A DNA stretch of 64,000 nucleotides from Anaeromyxobacter diazotrophicus (lineage in GTDB: Bacteria > Myxococcota > Myxococcia > Myxococcales > Anaeromyxobacteraceae): contig NZ_BJTG01000002.1 in the NCBI RefSeq assembly GCF_013340205.1, positions 310,001 through 374,000 of the forward strand. The letters are read 5' to 3'. Shown here one piece after another: positions 17,606-25,027 of the stretch (the stretch's first letter is position 1; the number at the start of each line of letters is the position of its first letter). A program made the translations under genes and the position numbers. Below the pieces are notes generated by a model, which was not told where the DNA came from, did not search any database, and saw only the letters and a list, made by a program, of their open reading frames with translations.

Positions 17606-17620
17606 TTAGACGCTGTCTAA
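17606..17620. promoter_or_regulatory. palindromic operator, probable PerR/Fur-type box
   Basis: The 15-bp sequence TTAGACGCTGTCTAA is a perfect 6-3-6 inverted repeat in the divergent region between rubrerythrin and the Fur-family gene. The TTAGA...TCTAA arms resemble the TTAGAA/TTCTAA-type half sites of PerR-like regulators (family knowledge). It sits 34 bp before the rubrerythrin ATG, where it could overlap the core promoter. It is also 97 bp upstream of the regulator start, so it could serve both genes. Binding is inferred. Confidence 0.6.
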
Positions 17621-17716
17621 CTCGCGCCGGCTCACGGCCGCTGGTCCCGGTTGGGCTCTGCGACACCGAGGAGCCGCGCGTTGCGAGCAGGGCCCCCGGC
17701 CCGTTAACTCTTAGTC

Positions 17717-18118
17717 GTGGATCGCGAGGCGATCGTCAGGACGCTCACCGAGCGCGGCATCCAGCCCTCCCCGCAGCGGCTGGCGGTGGCCGAGTACGTG
17801 CTCGGCGCGAAGGATCACCCCTCCGCCGATCGCGTCTTCGAGGTCGTCCGCGGCCGGACGCCGGTGATCTCGCGCGCGACCGTCTACAACACGCTCAACC
17901 TCCTCGTCCGCGAGCAGCTCCTGCAGCAGCTCGTCCTGGCGGAGGGGCGGGTGGTGTTCGATCCCCACCTCGAGCGGCACCACCACTTCGTCGACGACGC
18001 GACCGGCGAGATCCACGACGTGCCCTGGGACGCGCTGGAGGTGCGGCACGTCGAGGCGCTGCGCGGGGTGGACGTGCGCGAGTACCAGGTCGTGCTGCGC
18101 GGGCGCTGGGGGCGCTGA
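17717..18118 (+). CDS. Fur family transcriptional regulator, PerR-like
   Basis: A 133-residue metal-dependent repressor. The winged-helix part runs to about residue 80 ([20 protein letters not shown], then the recognition helix [19 protein letters not shown]). The dimerisation domain has the metal-site cluster [21 protein letters not shown]. The C-terminal CxxC pairs of many Fur proteins are missing, so it lacks the structural Zn(Cys)4 site. The GTG at 17717 is used. Divergent orientation from rubrerythrin, a palindrome between them and Msr genes downstream favour a peroxide sensor (PerR) over an iron sensor; this is inference. Confidence 0.85.
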   Translation: MDREAIVRTLTERGIQPSPQRLAVAEYVLGAKDHPSADRVFEVVRGRTPVISRATVYNTLNLLVREQLLQQLVLAEGRVVFDPHLERHHHFVDDATGEIHDVPWDALEVRHVEALRGVDVREYQVVLRGRWGR

Positions 18119-18207
18119 CCGCCGCCGGCGGGCCGCCTCGCCGCCCGCTCGCACGCTCGCCCGAGCGGGGCGTGAAACGCCGCGGCGCGGCCAGCATCTC
18201 TTCGGGC

Positions 18208-18801
18208 GTGAGACCCCTGCGCGCCGGCGCCCTCGCAGTCGCCGCGGCGGCGGCCCTCGCCTGCCGGGCGGGGGCGGACGCCGGCCCTGCGCCGGCGCCC
18301 GCTGCCCGGGAGGTGCCCGTGTCCAGCTTCCACAAGCCCACCGACGCCGAGCTGCGCCAGCGGCTCACGCCGCAGCAGTACGCGGTCACGCAGCGCGAGG
18401 GCACCGAGCCCGCGTTCCACAACGCCTACTGGGACGAGCACCAGCCCGGGCTGTACGTGGACGTCGTCTCCGGCGAGCCGCTCTTCAGTTCGCTCGACAA
18501 GTTCGACTCCGGGACCGGGTGGCCCAGCTTCACGCGGCCGCTCGACCCCGACCGCGTCACCACCCGCACCGACCGCAGCCTCCTCTTCGCGCGGACCGAG
18601 GTGCGCTCCCGGCTCGCCGGGTCGCACCTCGGGCACGTGTTCGACGACGGCCCGCCGCCGACCGGGCTCCGCTACTGCATGAACTCCGCCGCGCTGCGGT
18701 TCGTGCCGGTGGAGCGGCTGGCGGCCGAGGGGTACGGCCAGTACCTGGCGCTCTTCCAGCGCGCCGGCGCCGCGCCGGCGCCGGGCGGAGGGGCGCCGTG
18801 A
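18208..18801 (+). CDS. msrB: exported peptide-methionine (R)-S-oxide reductase MsrB
   Basis: A 197-residue MsrB with an N-terminal lipoprotein-type signal ([15 protein letters not shown]), so it acts outside the cytosol and repairs methionine-R-sulfoxide. The core is complete: [39 protein letters not shown] with the catalytic Cys in RYCMNS. The two CxxC zinc pairs of many MsrB proteins are absent, which places it in the zinc-free subclass. The GTG at 18208 gives the cleanest signal peptide; the GTG at 18172 is an alternative. It overlaps msrA by 4 nt and follows the PerR-like gene. Confidence 0.88.
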   Translation: MRPLRAGALAVAAAAALACRAGADAGPAPAPAAREVPVSSFHKPTDAELRQRLTPQQYAVTQREGTEPAFHNAYWDEHQPGLYVDVVSGEPLFSSLDKFDSGTGWPSFTRPLDPDRVTTRTDRSLLFARTEVRSRLAGSHLGHVFDDGPPPTGLRYCMNSAALRFVPVERLAAEGYGQYLALFQRAGAAPAPGGGAP

Positions 18802-19457
18802 GCGCGGCGCCCCTCGTCGGCGCCGCCGCCGCCGCGGTGCTCGCCCTGGCCATCCTCGCCGCCGGCCCGGGGCCCGCGCCGCACGCCGCGGGCGGCCCGA
18901 TCGGCAACCCCGCCTGCGGCACCCACCCCGGCCACGCCGGCCACGGCACCGCGCTCACGCCGAGCGGTCAGGACCAGCTCGCGATCTTCGCCCAGGGGTG
19001 CTTCTGGGGCGTGGAGGAGCGCTTCCGGAGGGTGCCGGGGGTGGTCGCCACGGCGGTCGGCTACACCGGCGGCCACGCGCGCGACCCGAGCTACGAGGAC
19101 GTCTGCACCGACCGGACCGGGCACGCGGAGGCGGTGCTGGTCGAGTTCGACCCGGCGCGCGTGAGCTACGCCGAGCTCCTGCGCTTCTTCTGGCAGACCC
19201 ACGATCCGACCAGCGGCGACGCCCAGGGCCCGGATCACGGGACCCAGTACCGCTCGGCCCTCTTCACCTTCGGTCCGGAGCAGCTCGCGGCGGCCCGCGC
19301 CTCGCGCGACGAGGAGCAGCGGCGCCTGACCGACCGCATCACGACCGAGATCGCCCCCGCCGGCCCGTTCTGGGTGGCGGAGGACTACCACCAGCAGTGG
19401 GACGAGAAGCACGGCGCGCGCTCCTGCCCGTCGCCGCATCGGCCCCGCGCGAAGTAG
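18798..19457 (+). CDS. msrA: exported peptide-methionine (S)-S-oxide reductase MsrA
   Basis: A 219-residue MsrA with an N-terminal membrane/signal segment ([18 protein letters not shown]) and a His/Gly-rich spacer. The catalytic motif [10 protein letters not shown], the [25 protein letters not shown] core and [10 protein letters not shown] are all present. It reduces methionine-S-sulfoxide, complementary to the MsrB encoded immediately upstream through a GTGA overlap. Both proteins are exported, so the pair is likely an envelope-repair system. The start GTG at 18798 is set by the overlap. Resolving Cys residues may include ARSCPS near the C-terminus. Confidence 0.9.
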   Translation: MSAAPLVGAAAAAVLALAILAAGPGPAPHAAGGPIGNPACGTHPGHAGHGTALTPSGQDQLAIFAQGCFWGVEERFRRVPGVVATAVGYTGGHARDPSYEDVCTDRTGHAEAVLVEFDPARVSYAELLRFFWQTHDPTSGDAQGPDHGTQYRSALFTFGPEQLAAARASRDEEQRRLTDRITTEIAPAGPFWVAEDYHQQWDEKHGARSCPSPHRPRAK

Positions 19458-19636
19458 GGCTGGCTCGCGTTCCGCGCGTGCTGCGCCGGAGGTTGGACCC
19501 CTCTCGGGACCTGGAAACCGGGAGTCGGCCGGCCCTGCGTGCGGTAGCCTGGCTGCGCTTCCGCGCCGGTCGCGGGGAGAGGCGCCCCTCGCGTCTCTCC
19601 GCGGGGCGGCGCCCCCTTTCGCCGGAGGAGATCCTC

Positions 19637-20479
19637 GTGAAGAGAACTCTCGCGTTGCTCGCGGCCGCGGCCGCGTGGACGAGCGGCTGCTCCACCACCC
19701 AGAGCGAGGCGAACGCGAAGGCCATCGCGAAGGCTTCGCACTGCAACCCGTGCCAGATGCCCTGCACGCTCGGCTGCCTGCCGGTGGAGGCGGTGGCCGC
19801 GCCCGCGCCCAAGCCGACGCCTCCCCCGCCGCCGCCGGCCCCGGCCGAGCCCGCGGCCGCCGCCACCTTCGACCCGCCGCCCGGCTCGTACCCCGCGGCG
19901 CAGACGGTGACGATCGCGTCGTCCACGCCCGGCGCGGTGATCCACTACACCACCGACGGCAGCACCCCGACGGCGGACTCGCCCGTCTACACCGGACCGA
20001 TCACCGTCGACCGCACCACGACGCTGAAGGCGATCGCCGTCGCCCCGGGCGCGCCGAGCAGCGCGGCCGCGGGGGGTGACTACACGATCGCGCCGCCGCC
20101 GCCGCCTCCCCCGGCGCGCGTGGAGGTCACGAAGGAGCGGCTCCAGCTCACCGAGAAGGTGCTGTTCGACACCGGGAAGGCCACCATCGACCAGCGCTCG
20201 TACTCGCTCCTCGACGAGGTGGCGGCGGCGCTCAAGGACCACCCCGAGGTGAAGACCGTCAGGGTGGAGGGGCATACCGACAACCGCGGCGGAGCGAAGG
20301 CGAACCTGAAGCTCTCGCAGGCCCGCGCCGACGCGGTCCGGAAGTACCTCGTCGACAAGGGCGTGGCGGCCGACCGCCTCCAGGCGAAGGGCTTCGGCCA
20401 GACCCGCCCGGTGGCGGACAACAACACCGCCGCCGGGCGCGACGCCAACCGGCGCGTCGAGTTCGTCATCGCGCAGTGA
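19637..20479 (+). CDS. OmpA-family lipoprotein with chitobiase-type C-terminal (CHB_HEX_C) domain
   Basis: A 280-residue lipoprotein (signal AAAAAWTSGC). A short Cys-rich segment (CNPCQMPCTLGC) and a Pro-rich linker come first. A small beta domain follows at about 75-145 (FDPPPGSYPAAQTVTIAS, IHYTTDGSTPTADSPVYTGPI, TLKAIAVAPG), which is the chitobiase/beta-hexosaminidase C-terminal type. A second Pro run leads into an OmpA/MotB peptidoglycan-binding domain (VLFDTGKATID, VRVEGHTDNRGG, LSQARADAVRKYLVDKGV, DANRRVEFVI). The GTG at 19637 has GGAGGAG upstream. It is likely an outer-membrane lipoprotein gripping peptidoglycan; the domain pairing is unusual. A terminator follows. Confidence 0.88.
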   Translation: MKRTLALLAAAAAWTSGCSTTQSEANAKAIAKASHCNPCQMPCTLGCLPVEAVAAPAPKPTPPPPPPAPAEPAAAATFDPPPGSYPAAQTVTIASSTPGAVIHYTTDGSTPTADSPVYTGPITVDRTTTLKAIAVAPGAPSSAAAGGDYTIAPPPPPPPARVEVTKERLQLTEKVLFDTGKATIDQRSYSLLDEVAAALKDHPEVKTVRVEGHTDNRGGAKANLKLSQARADAVRKYLVDKGVAADRLQAKGFGQTRPVADNNTAAGRDANRRVEFVIAQ

Positions 20480-20512
20480 CGGCCGGGCGGCGCTGAGCCG
20501 CACGTTCCTCGG

Positions 20513-20552
20513 GAGGCGCCGCCGGCGAGGCGGGCGGCGCCTCCTCGCTTTT
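20513..20552 (+). terminator. rho-independent terminator after OmpA-like gene
   Basis: The arms GAGGCGCCGCC (20513-20523) and GGCGGCGCCTC (20533-20543) are perfect complements with a 9-nt loop, followed by CTCGC and TTTT at 20549-20552. It lies 34 bp after the OmpA-like stop and before the start of the next gene at 20582. Confidence 0.75.
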
Positions 20553-20581
20553 CAACCCGCAGTCCAGGAGGACGAAGGACC

Positions 20582-21091
20582 ATGCAACGCTTCACGTGGG
20601 CCGTGATGATCTCGGGTGCGCTGGCGGTCGCGTCGCCGGCGGCGGCGCAGCTCGGGCAGCTGGGTGGTCAGCTCGACGCCGCGAAGGAGAAGGCGGCCGG
20701 GTCGTCCGCCCAGGCCGAGGCGCAGGCCGCGAGCACCGAGGCGGCCGCCCGCAAGGAGGGCGCGAGCCAGGCGAACGCCGCCGAGACGAAGGCCAACGCG
20801 GCCGAGGCGAAGGCCAGCGCCGCCGAGGCGAAGGCGAAGACCGAAGGCGCGGGCGTGAAGGCCAAGGCCAAGCAGAAGGTCGGCGAGGGCGCCGCCGCGG
20901 CCAAGCAGAAGACGGGCCGCGCGAAGGCGAAGGCCAAGGCGAAGCTCGACGCCGCGCCGGGGGGCGCCGCCCTCCAGCCGGTCAAGGCGGCCGGCCAGGG
21001 CAAGGTCGAGAACGTCGGGAACGCCGCCGACGCGAAGACCGACGCCGCCAGCGCCGCCGGGCAGGGCGCCATCGACCGCGTCGGCAAGTAG
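20582..21091 (+). CDS. secreted Ala/Lys-rich repeat protein, unknown function
   Basis: A 169-residue low-complexity protein with a cleavable signal peptide (VMISGALAVASPAAAQ, cleavage after AAAQ or similar). The mature protein is dominated by Ala, Lys, Glu and Gly. It contains a heptad-like repeat around residues 60-85 (NAAETKA, NAAEAKA, SAAEAKA) and a basic segment (KAKAKQKVGEGAAAAKQKTGRAKAKAKAK). The composition recalls LEA-like or histone-H1-like proteins, but secretion argues for an envelope location. The ATG at 20582 follows AGGAGGACGAAGG. A perfect hairpin terminator follows the stop. No function is assigned. Confidence 0.75.
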   Translation: MQRFTWAVMISGALAVASPAAAQLGQLGGQLDAAKEKAAGSSAQAEAQAASTEAAARKEGASQANAAETKANAAEAKASAAEAKAKTEGAGVKAKAKQKVGEGAAAAKQKTGRAKAKAKAKLDAAPGGAALQPVKAAGQGKVENVGNAADAKTDAASAAGQGAIDRVGK

Positions 21092-21127
21092 CGCGCGGCC
21101 CGCGGGCGCGAGCTGCGCTCCGGCGCT

Positions 21128-21158
21128 CGGGGCGGGACCCACCGTGGGTCCCGCCCCG
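21128..21158. terminator. hairpin between convergent genes
   Basis: A near-perfect 31-bp palindrome: GGGGCGGGACCCAC (21129-21142), a single central C, then GTGGGTCCCGCCCC (21144-21157), extended by a C/G pair. It is followed on the plus strand by CTCGTTTCTC, so it most likely terminates the Ala/Lys-rich gene. It may also act for the convergent membrane gene that ends at 21167, though no T-run is present on that strand. Confidence 0.7.
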
Positions 21159-21166
21159 CTCGTTTC

Positions 21167-22540
21167 TCAGTACCCGCGGCCCCAGGCCTCGGCGCGGCGC
21201 GTCCCGAGCAGGCGGTGGTCGCGCGCCTCGAGCGCGCGCACCACGCGGTCCCGGTCGCGGTAGAGCGAGCGGTGGCGGTAGTGCTCGAGCGCGAGCGCGG
21301 CGTGGAAGACGGCGCCGCAGGCGAGCAGCAGCGCCAGCGCCACCCGGAGCCGCGCGCGCGCCGCCAGGGCGCGCTGCAGGCACGCGAAGCTCCACAGGAG
21401 CGCCACCGGGAACAGGACGTAGAACGTGTGCGAGGAGGGGCCCTTCACCGAGAAGAGGAAGCCCGCGGCGAGGAGCGCCAGGCACGCGAGGACGAGGTCG
21501 CGCAGCCGGGTCCAGGCGGCGGCGCCCCGCCGCAGGAGCGACAGGACGTAGAGCGCGACCTGGAGGAGGAAGGCGGCGAAGAGCGCGGCCGCGAAGGGGA
21601 TCACCCACGGATGCGCCGCGAGGACCGCGACGCGCTGGGCCCGGTCGCCGCCCAGCATGTAGGGGACCTCGAAGGCGCCGAACGAGACGAACCGCTGCAC
21701 CAGCGCCGGGAGCTCGAGCAGCGCCCGCGGGTGCAGCGCCACGTTGTGCTCGACGCCGCCGGTGCCGGACGCGCCGTAGCGGAGGAAGGTGGGGACGAGG
21801 AGCGCCGCGCCCGCAGCCGCTCCCGCCGCCCAGGACGCCGCCCGCGACACCGCCGCGCGGGGGCCCGCCTCGCGCCAGGCGAGGAGCAGGGCCGCCGCCG
21901 TGAAGGGCGGCAGGAGCACCCAGGACAGGTGCAGCTGCAGGATGCAGGTGGTCGCGAGGCCCTGCAGCGCGAAGGCGAGGCCGGGGCGGAGGCGCGGGCC
22001 GGGGAAGACGGGGAGCGTGTCGAGGAGCGGGACGAAGAACAGGACCGCGAACGGCAGCACGTAGGACGGGTTCACCACCCGCGTCCCGTAGACGAGCGTC
22101 CAGGGGCAGGTGAGCGCCCAGCCCCACACGAACCAGCGCGGCAGGCCCGGGAACCAGCGGGTCGCGCGCGCGGCGAGCGCGGCCAGCGCGGCGAACGAGA
22201 GCAGGTTGAGCGCCAGGCAGGGCGCCTCCGGCAGGCGCAGCCACCGCAAGGGCAGCCCCACGAGGAGCGCCTGGAGCGCGCCCGGGATCTGGGAGCGCGT
22301 GTAGACCACGTCCGGCCCGAAGTACGGCCAGGCGCCGGTGGTCGCGTACTTGAGGCCGAGCAGGTAGACCTGCAGCTCGTCCTCGAACCAGAACTCGGAG
22401 ACGAGGCCGTAGCCCGTGCGCAGGAGGAGCAGGAGCGCGAGGAGCCCGAAGGCCAGGGCGGCGCGGTGCCGCGGCGCGGCGGCGGGAACCGCGGGCTCGA
22501 GCTGCGGCAGGCGCGGCGCGGTCGGGGTGAGAGGCGGCAT
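21167..22540 (-). CDS. membrane GT-C-type glycosyltransferase-like protein
   Basis: A 457-residue polytopic membrane protein with about 10-11 hydrophobic segments. The first periplasmic loop has FEDELQVYLLGLKYATTGAWPYFGPDVVYTRSQIPG; an acidic D/E pair in this loop followed by a conserved aromatic segment is typical of GT-C-fold enzymes (PMT/ArnT/GT39-like). No specific donor or acceptor signature was found. It would transfer a sugar from a polyprenyl-phosphate donor on the periplasmic side (family knowledge). It stands alone on the minus strand, and a general dolichyl-phosphate-mannose transferase-like call is as far as the sequence allows. Confidence 0.6.
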   Translation of the reverse strand: MPPLTPTAPRLPQLEPAVPAAAPRHRAALAFGLLALLLLLRTGYGLVSEFWFEDELQVYLLGLKYATTGAWPYFGPDVVYTRSQIPGALQALLVGLPLRWLRLPEAPCLALNLLSFAALAALAARATRWFPGLPRWFVWGWALTCPWTLVYGTRVVNPSYVLPFAVLFFVPLLDTLPVFPGPRLRPGLAFALQGLATTCILQLHLSWVLLPPFTAAALLLAWREAGPRAAVSRAASWAAGAAAGAALLVPTFLRYGASGTGGVEHNVALHPRALLELPALVQRFVSFGAFEVPYMLGGDRAQRVAVLAAHPWVIPFAAALFAAFLLQVALYVLSLLRRGAAAWTRLRDLVLACLALLAAGFLFSVKGPSSHTFYVLFPVALLWSFACLQRALAARARLRVALALLLACGAVFHAALALEHYRHRSLYRDRDRVVRALEARDHRLLGTRRAEAWGRGY

Positions 22541-22661
22541 CGCACGCGGCGCGGCGAGCCGCGCCCGCCGACGGTTCTATCCTGCCGGCGCGCTCCGCGG
22601 AAGCGCGCCGCCGGCGCCCGCCCGCGCCGCGCGCTCGCCCTTCGCGCACCGGCGGCTGCGC

Positions 22662-22850
22662 TCAGCCCTCGTCCGGCAGCGCGCCCTTCTGAGCGGAAGA
22701 CTCGGGCTGCGTCCAGCCTTCCTCCTCGCGCGGATCGTCCGGCTCGCGCCTGCTCGTGACGAGGCCCCCTTGCGCCCCGGTCACCCGCTCCTCCCCGCGG
22801 CGCGTCGCGTCCGCCGCGCCCGGCGGCTCCCTGCGCTCTGCTCCGGCCAT
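22662..22850 (-). CDS. hypothetical small hydrophilic protein
   Basis: A 62-residue protein that is very rich in Glu, Arg, Gly and Pro (MAGAERREPPGAAD... ending ALPDEG), with no hydrophobic stretch. The ATG at 22850 is preceded by GGAGG at 7-nt spacing, the main reason for calling it. An in-frame longer opening to 22958 is possible but without a ribosome site. It is likely disordered. It lies upstream of the glycosyltransferase-like gene on the same strand. No family is recognised, and it could be a chance opening in GC-rich DNA. Confidence 0.4.
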   Translation of the reverse strand: MAGAERREPPGAADATRRGEERVTGAQGGLVTSRREPDDPREEEGWTQPESSAQKGALPDEG

Positions 22851-23037
22851 GTCGTGCCTCCGCCGGCTCCCTATCGCGCCGGCTCGGGCGCCGCACCCAG
22901 GCGGCGTGTGCCCAAGCAGGGACAGGCGAGCGAGGCGGCGGGTCCGCGGTGCGCGCACGCCGTCGCCTCGCGTGAACCGCCGGATGGGCGCTCGGACGCA
23001 GCGCCGGCGGGGTGGGGCACGGCCTGGTTCTGCGGGG

Positions 23038-23619
23038 CTACGGGGTGCAAGCGAAGGTCACTCCAGCGAGGTTCTGCTCGGCGGCGTTACACACGGGGGC
23101 ACCGAAGGAGCCCGTCACCCTCGTGCCGTCGTCGAGGACGACGTCCAGGCTCCCGGAAACCTCGCCCGCGTCGATCGCAGAGAACGTCACGGCCCCGCTG
23201 ACCGAGACGCGCGGCGTCCCGCCAGCGCATGCCGCGTCGGAAGTGTAAGAGGTCACCGCGGCGAAGGGCGTCGGGTCGCCCGACCGTGGGTTTCCGACGC
23301 CGTACGCACCTGGGCTGATCGGAACCGGCGCTCCATTCATGACGAGGATGGCGACGGTGGTGGTGCTCGCCTTGTACGTCCTGGCTCCGATTCGCGCGCA
23401 AGCGCCCGGCGCGGTGGAGACCACCACCTCGATGCTCCGACCCGTGAACGCAGCGGAGGCGGAGCCATCCGCCGACAGGGCGGCCCCGCTCACTTCGCTC
23501 GCGACCGCATACGCGTCCACCCCGGTGAACGGGGAAGCCCCCGTCCCTACGACCACCTTGGGCTCGGAGCCACCGCACGCCCCGCACAGGAGTCCCAGCG
23601 CCAGCACGCCATGTTTCAT
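23038..23619 (-). CDS. hypothetical lipoprotein
   Basis: A 193-residue protein with a lipoprotein signal (KHGVLALGLLCGAC). The mature part looks like a small beta-rich domain: a repeated pattern of V/T/S-rich strands (SIEVVVSTAPGACARIGA, VSVSGAVTFSAIDAGEVSGSLDVVLDDGTRVTGSFGAPVC). The SG.V.F..I..G.VSG.....LDDG...G.F...C pattern is common among secreted proteins of myxobacteria with unknown roles. The ATG at 23619 follows a purine-rich GGGGGGGGATCGAC leader. Base composition is lower in GC than its neighbours, which may indicate recent acquisition. Function unknown. Confidence 0.7.
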   Translation of the reverse strand: MKHGVLALGLLCGACGGSEPKVVVGTGASPFTGVDAYAVASEVSGAALSADGSASAAFTGRSIEVVVSTAPGACARIGARTYKASTTTVAILVMNGAPVPISPGAYGVGNPRSGDPTPFAAVTSYTSDAACAGGTPRVSVSGAVTFSAIDAGEVSGSLDVVLDDGTRVTGSFGAPVCNAAEQNLAGVTFACTP

Positions 23620-23770
23620 GTCGATCCCCCCCCCTACGTCGTGTTCCGCGAGTCGCCGCCGACTGTAGCAGGGTGGCCGAGACATGTTGCGGCCGTATTT
23701 ACGTATCGTGTACGAGCCGCGCGCGAACGACTTCGGGGGTGTGGGTGTGCTACCCGACCGCGGCGAGCAG

Positions 23771-23819
23771 AAAAGGAACGGCCCGAATCCGGGCGAGGTC
23801 GCCAGCGAATTCGGGCCGT
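23771..23819 (-). terminator. rho-independent terminator for tRNA-Arg
   Basis: Read on the minus strand, ACGGCCCGAAT (23809-23819) pairs with ATTCGGGCCGT (23778-23788), followed by TCCTTTTCTG. It lies just downstream of the tRNA-Arg 3' end. The 20-nt loop is long, but the 11-bp stem plus T-run is convincing. Confidence 0.75.
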
Positions 23820-23824
23820 CGAGA

Positions 23825-23901
23825 TGGCGCGCGATACAGGATTCGAACCTGTGGCCTTCGGCTCCGGAGGCCGACGCTCTATCCAGCTGAGCTAATCGCG
23901 C
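23825..23901 (-). tRNA. tRNA-Arg (anticodon CCG)
   Basis: A complete cloverleaf on the minus strand. The 7-bp acceptor stem is GCGCGAT/ATCGCGC, the D arm contains TTAGCTCAGCTGGATAGAG, and the anticodon stem TCGGC/GCCGA encloses the loop CTCCGGA, giving anticodon CCG (codon CGG). The T arm is CAGG-TTCGAAT-CCTG. The discriminator is G and CCA is encoded (TGG at 23825-23827 on the plus strand). A sigma70-type promoter lies directly upstream and a hairpin terminator downstream, so it is a single-gene unit. Confidence 0.96.
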
Positions 23902-23912
23902 AGACGGCGAGA

Positions 23913-23941
23913 CGTATGCCGTGGCGCGGTCGCCACGTCAA
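23913..23941 (-). promoter_or_regulatory. sigma70-type promoter of tRNA-Arg
   Basis: On the minus strand, TTGACG (23936-23941) and CATACG (23913-23918) are separated by 17 bp. The -35 matches the consensus at five of six positions and the -10 at three. The tRNA 5' end is 11 nt after the -10 element. Confidence 0.6.
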
Positions 23942-24000
23942 GGCGGAAGCCCGGGGAGGGCCTGCGGAGCGCGCTGGAGGGCCGCAATGACCGCCGACTC

Positions 24001-24102
24001 GACCCGACCACGACCATGACCACGGGGAAGACGACCGCGACCACGACGGCGAGCACGGGGAAGACGACCGCGACCGCGACCCCGAGCCGGCCGCGACCGC
24101 GT
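24001..24102. repeat. intergenic hexanucleotide (GACCRC-like) repeat array
   Basis: This is part of a 409-bp gap between tRNA-Arg and the cytochrome gene. It has imperfect hexamer units GACCAC, GACCAT, GACCAC, GACCGC, and includes a 22-nt direct repeat (24021-24042 and 24054-24075, starting CACGGGGAAGACGACC) at 33-nt spacing. The same hexamer family lies inside cheA, ybeY and lnt. The rest of the gap (24103-24310) shows a short GCGCGAAGGG doublet and nothing recognised; no reading frame here is convincing. Confidence 0.7.
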
Positions 24103-24310
24103 GCTCGGGCGGCGCGAAGGGGCGCGAAGGGGCGGGCGCCGGGGGGCGATTCCGCTGCCGCGAACAGTCACCAATGGTGAATGAAAAGCCCGTCGACCGG
24201 AGGCTCATCGCGGCCGAAGTGCGGGTCGACCTCGGGTTCGCGCTGGAATGACGCAGGGTTGGTGGGTGCGCTTTTTTGCCGCATGTCACCCTTGAACCGT
24301 CCCATCTGGC

Positions 24311-25027
24311 GTGGTACCGAACGCCACCGTGTCCTCCATCCACTCCGTCGAAGAGCTCCTGAAGCTGGTCGCGCTGGTCTGCGCCGCCGTCTCCGCCGCC
24401 ATCCTCGTCTGGTACCTCGTGCGCCGCCCGCCGCTCGGGCGCGTGACCAAGGTCCTGCTGCTGCTCGGGCTCGGGCTCCTGCCGGTGCTGGTCGCGCTGA
24501 CCGGGAACATCGCCGGGTACGAGTTCACGCTCTCGCGCAACTTCTGCGGCTCGTGCCACGTCATGGGGCCGTACATCCGCGACGCGGCGGACCCGAAGTC
24601 GCAGAGCCTGGCGGCCATCCACAGCCGCAACCACAAGTTCGGCGAGCAGAGCTGCTACACGTGCCACGCCGACTACGACATGTTCGGCGCCATCACGACC
24701 AAGCTCACCGGCCTCAAGCACCTCTACTACTACGTGACGGAGTACGCCGGCACGGGCCCGGACGGCGAGGGCGGCCCGCCCATCAAGCTCTACAAGCGCC
24801 AGGACCTGGACAAGGGCAAGATCACCCAGGAGGCCTTCAACAAGCGGATGAACGGCGTCTGCGGCCAGTGCCACTCCACCTACGCCGCGACCTGGGTCGA
24901 GAAGCACGGCGCGTTCGCGGACGACGTCCGCTCGAACGCGCAGATCTGCATCGACTGCCACAACGAGATCCACCCGACCGCGCTGTCCCGGCGGCCGGGC
25001 GCGAAGCCGGCGGAGGAGAAGAAGTGA
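24311..25027 (+). CDS. NapC/NirT-family tetraheme cytochrome c
   Basis: A 238-residue membrane-anchored cytochrome with four c-type heme motifs: CGSCH, CYTCH, CGQCH and CIDCH. Two hydrophobic segments precede the hemes (LVALVCAAVSAAILVWYLV and VLLLLGLGLLPVLVALTG), one more than the usual NapC anchor. Conserved features include FCGSCHVMGPYI, SRNHKFGEQSCYTCH and GLKHLYYYVTEYAGT. It likely takes electrons from menaquinol and passes them to periplasmic reductases or metal-reducing cytochromes (family knowledge). The GTG at 24311 is used; a GTG at 24329 is equally possible. The stop overlaps the next small gene by 4 nt. Confidence 0.9.
   Translation: MVPNATVSSIHSVEELLKLVALVCAAVSAAILVWYLVRRPPLGRVTKVLLLLGLGLLPVLVALTGNIAGYEFTLSRNFCGSCHVMGPYIRDAADPKSQSLAAIHSRNHKFGEQSCYTCHADYDMFGAITTKLTGLKHLYYYVTEYAGTGPDGEGGPPIKLYKRQDLDKGKITQEAFNKRMNGVCGQCHSTYAATWVEKHGAFADDVRSNAQICIDCHNEIHPTALSRRPGAKPAEEKK

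Noticed and set aside
23684..23890. Plus-strand 68-codon frame near the tRNA
   Set aside because: It runs through the tRNA-Arg and terminator on the opposite strand and has no ribosome site.
24260..24310. Possible sigma54 promoter before the tetraheme cytochrome
   Set aside because: GG and GC elements are separated by 11 nt in place of the strict 10, and the flanking consensus is poor.
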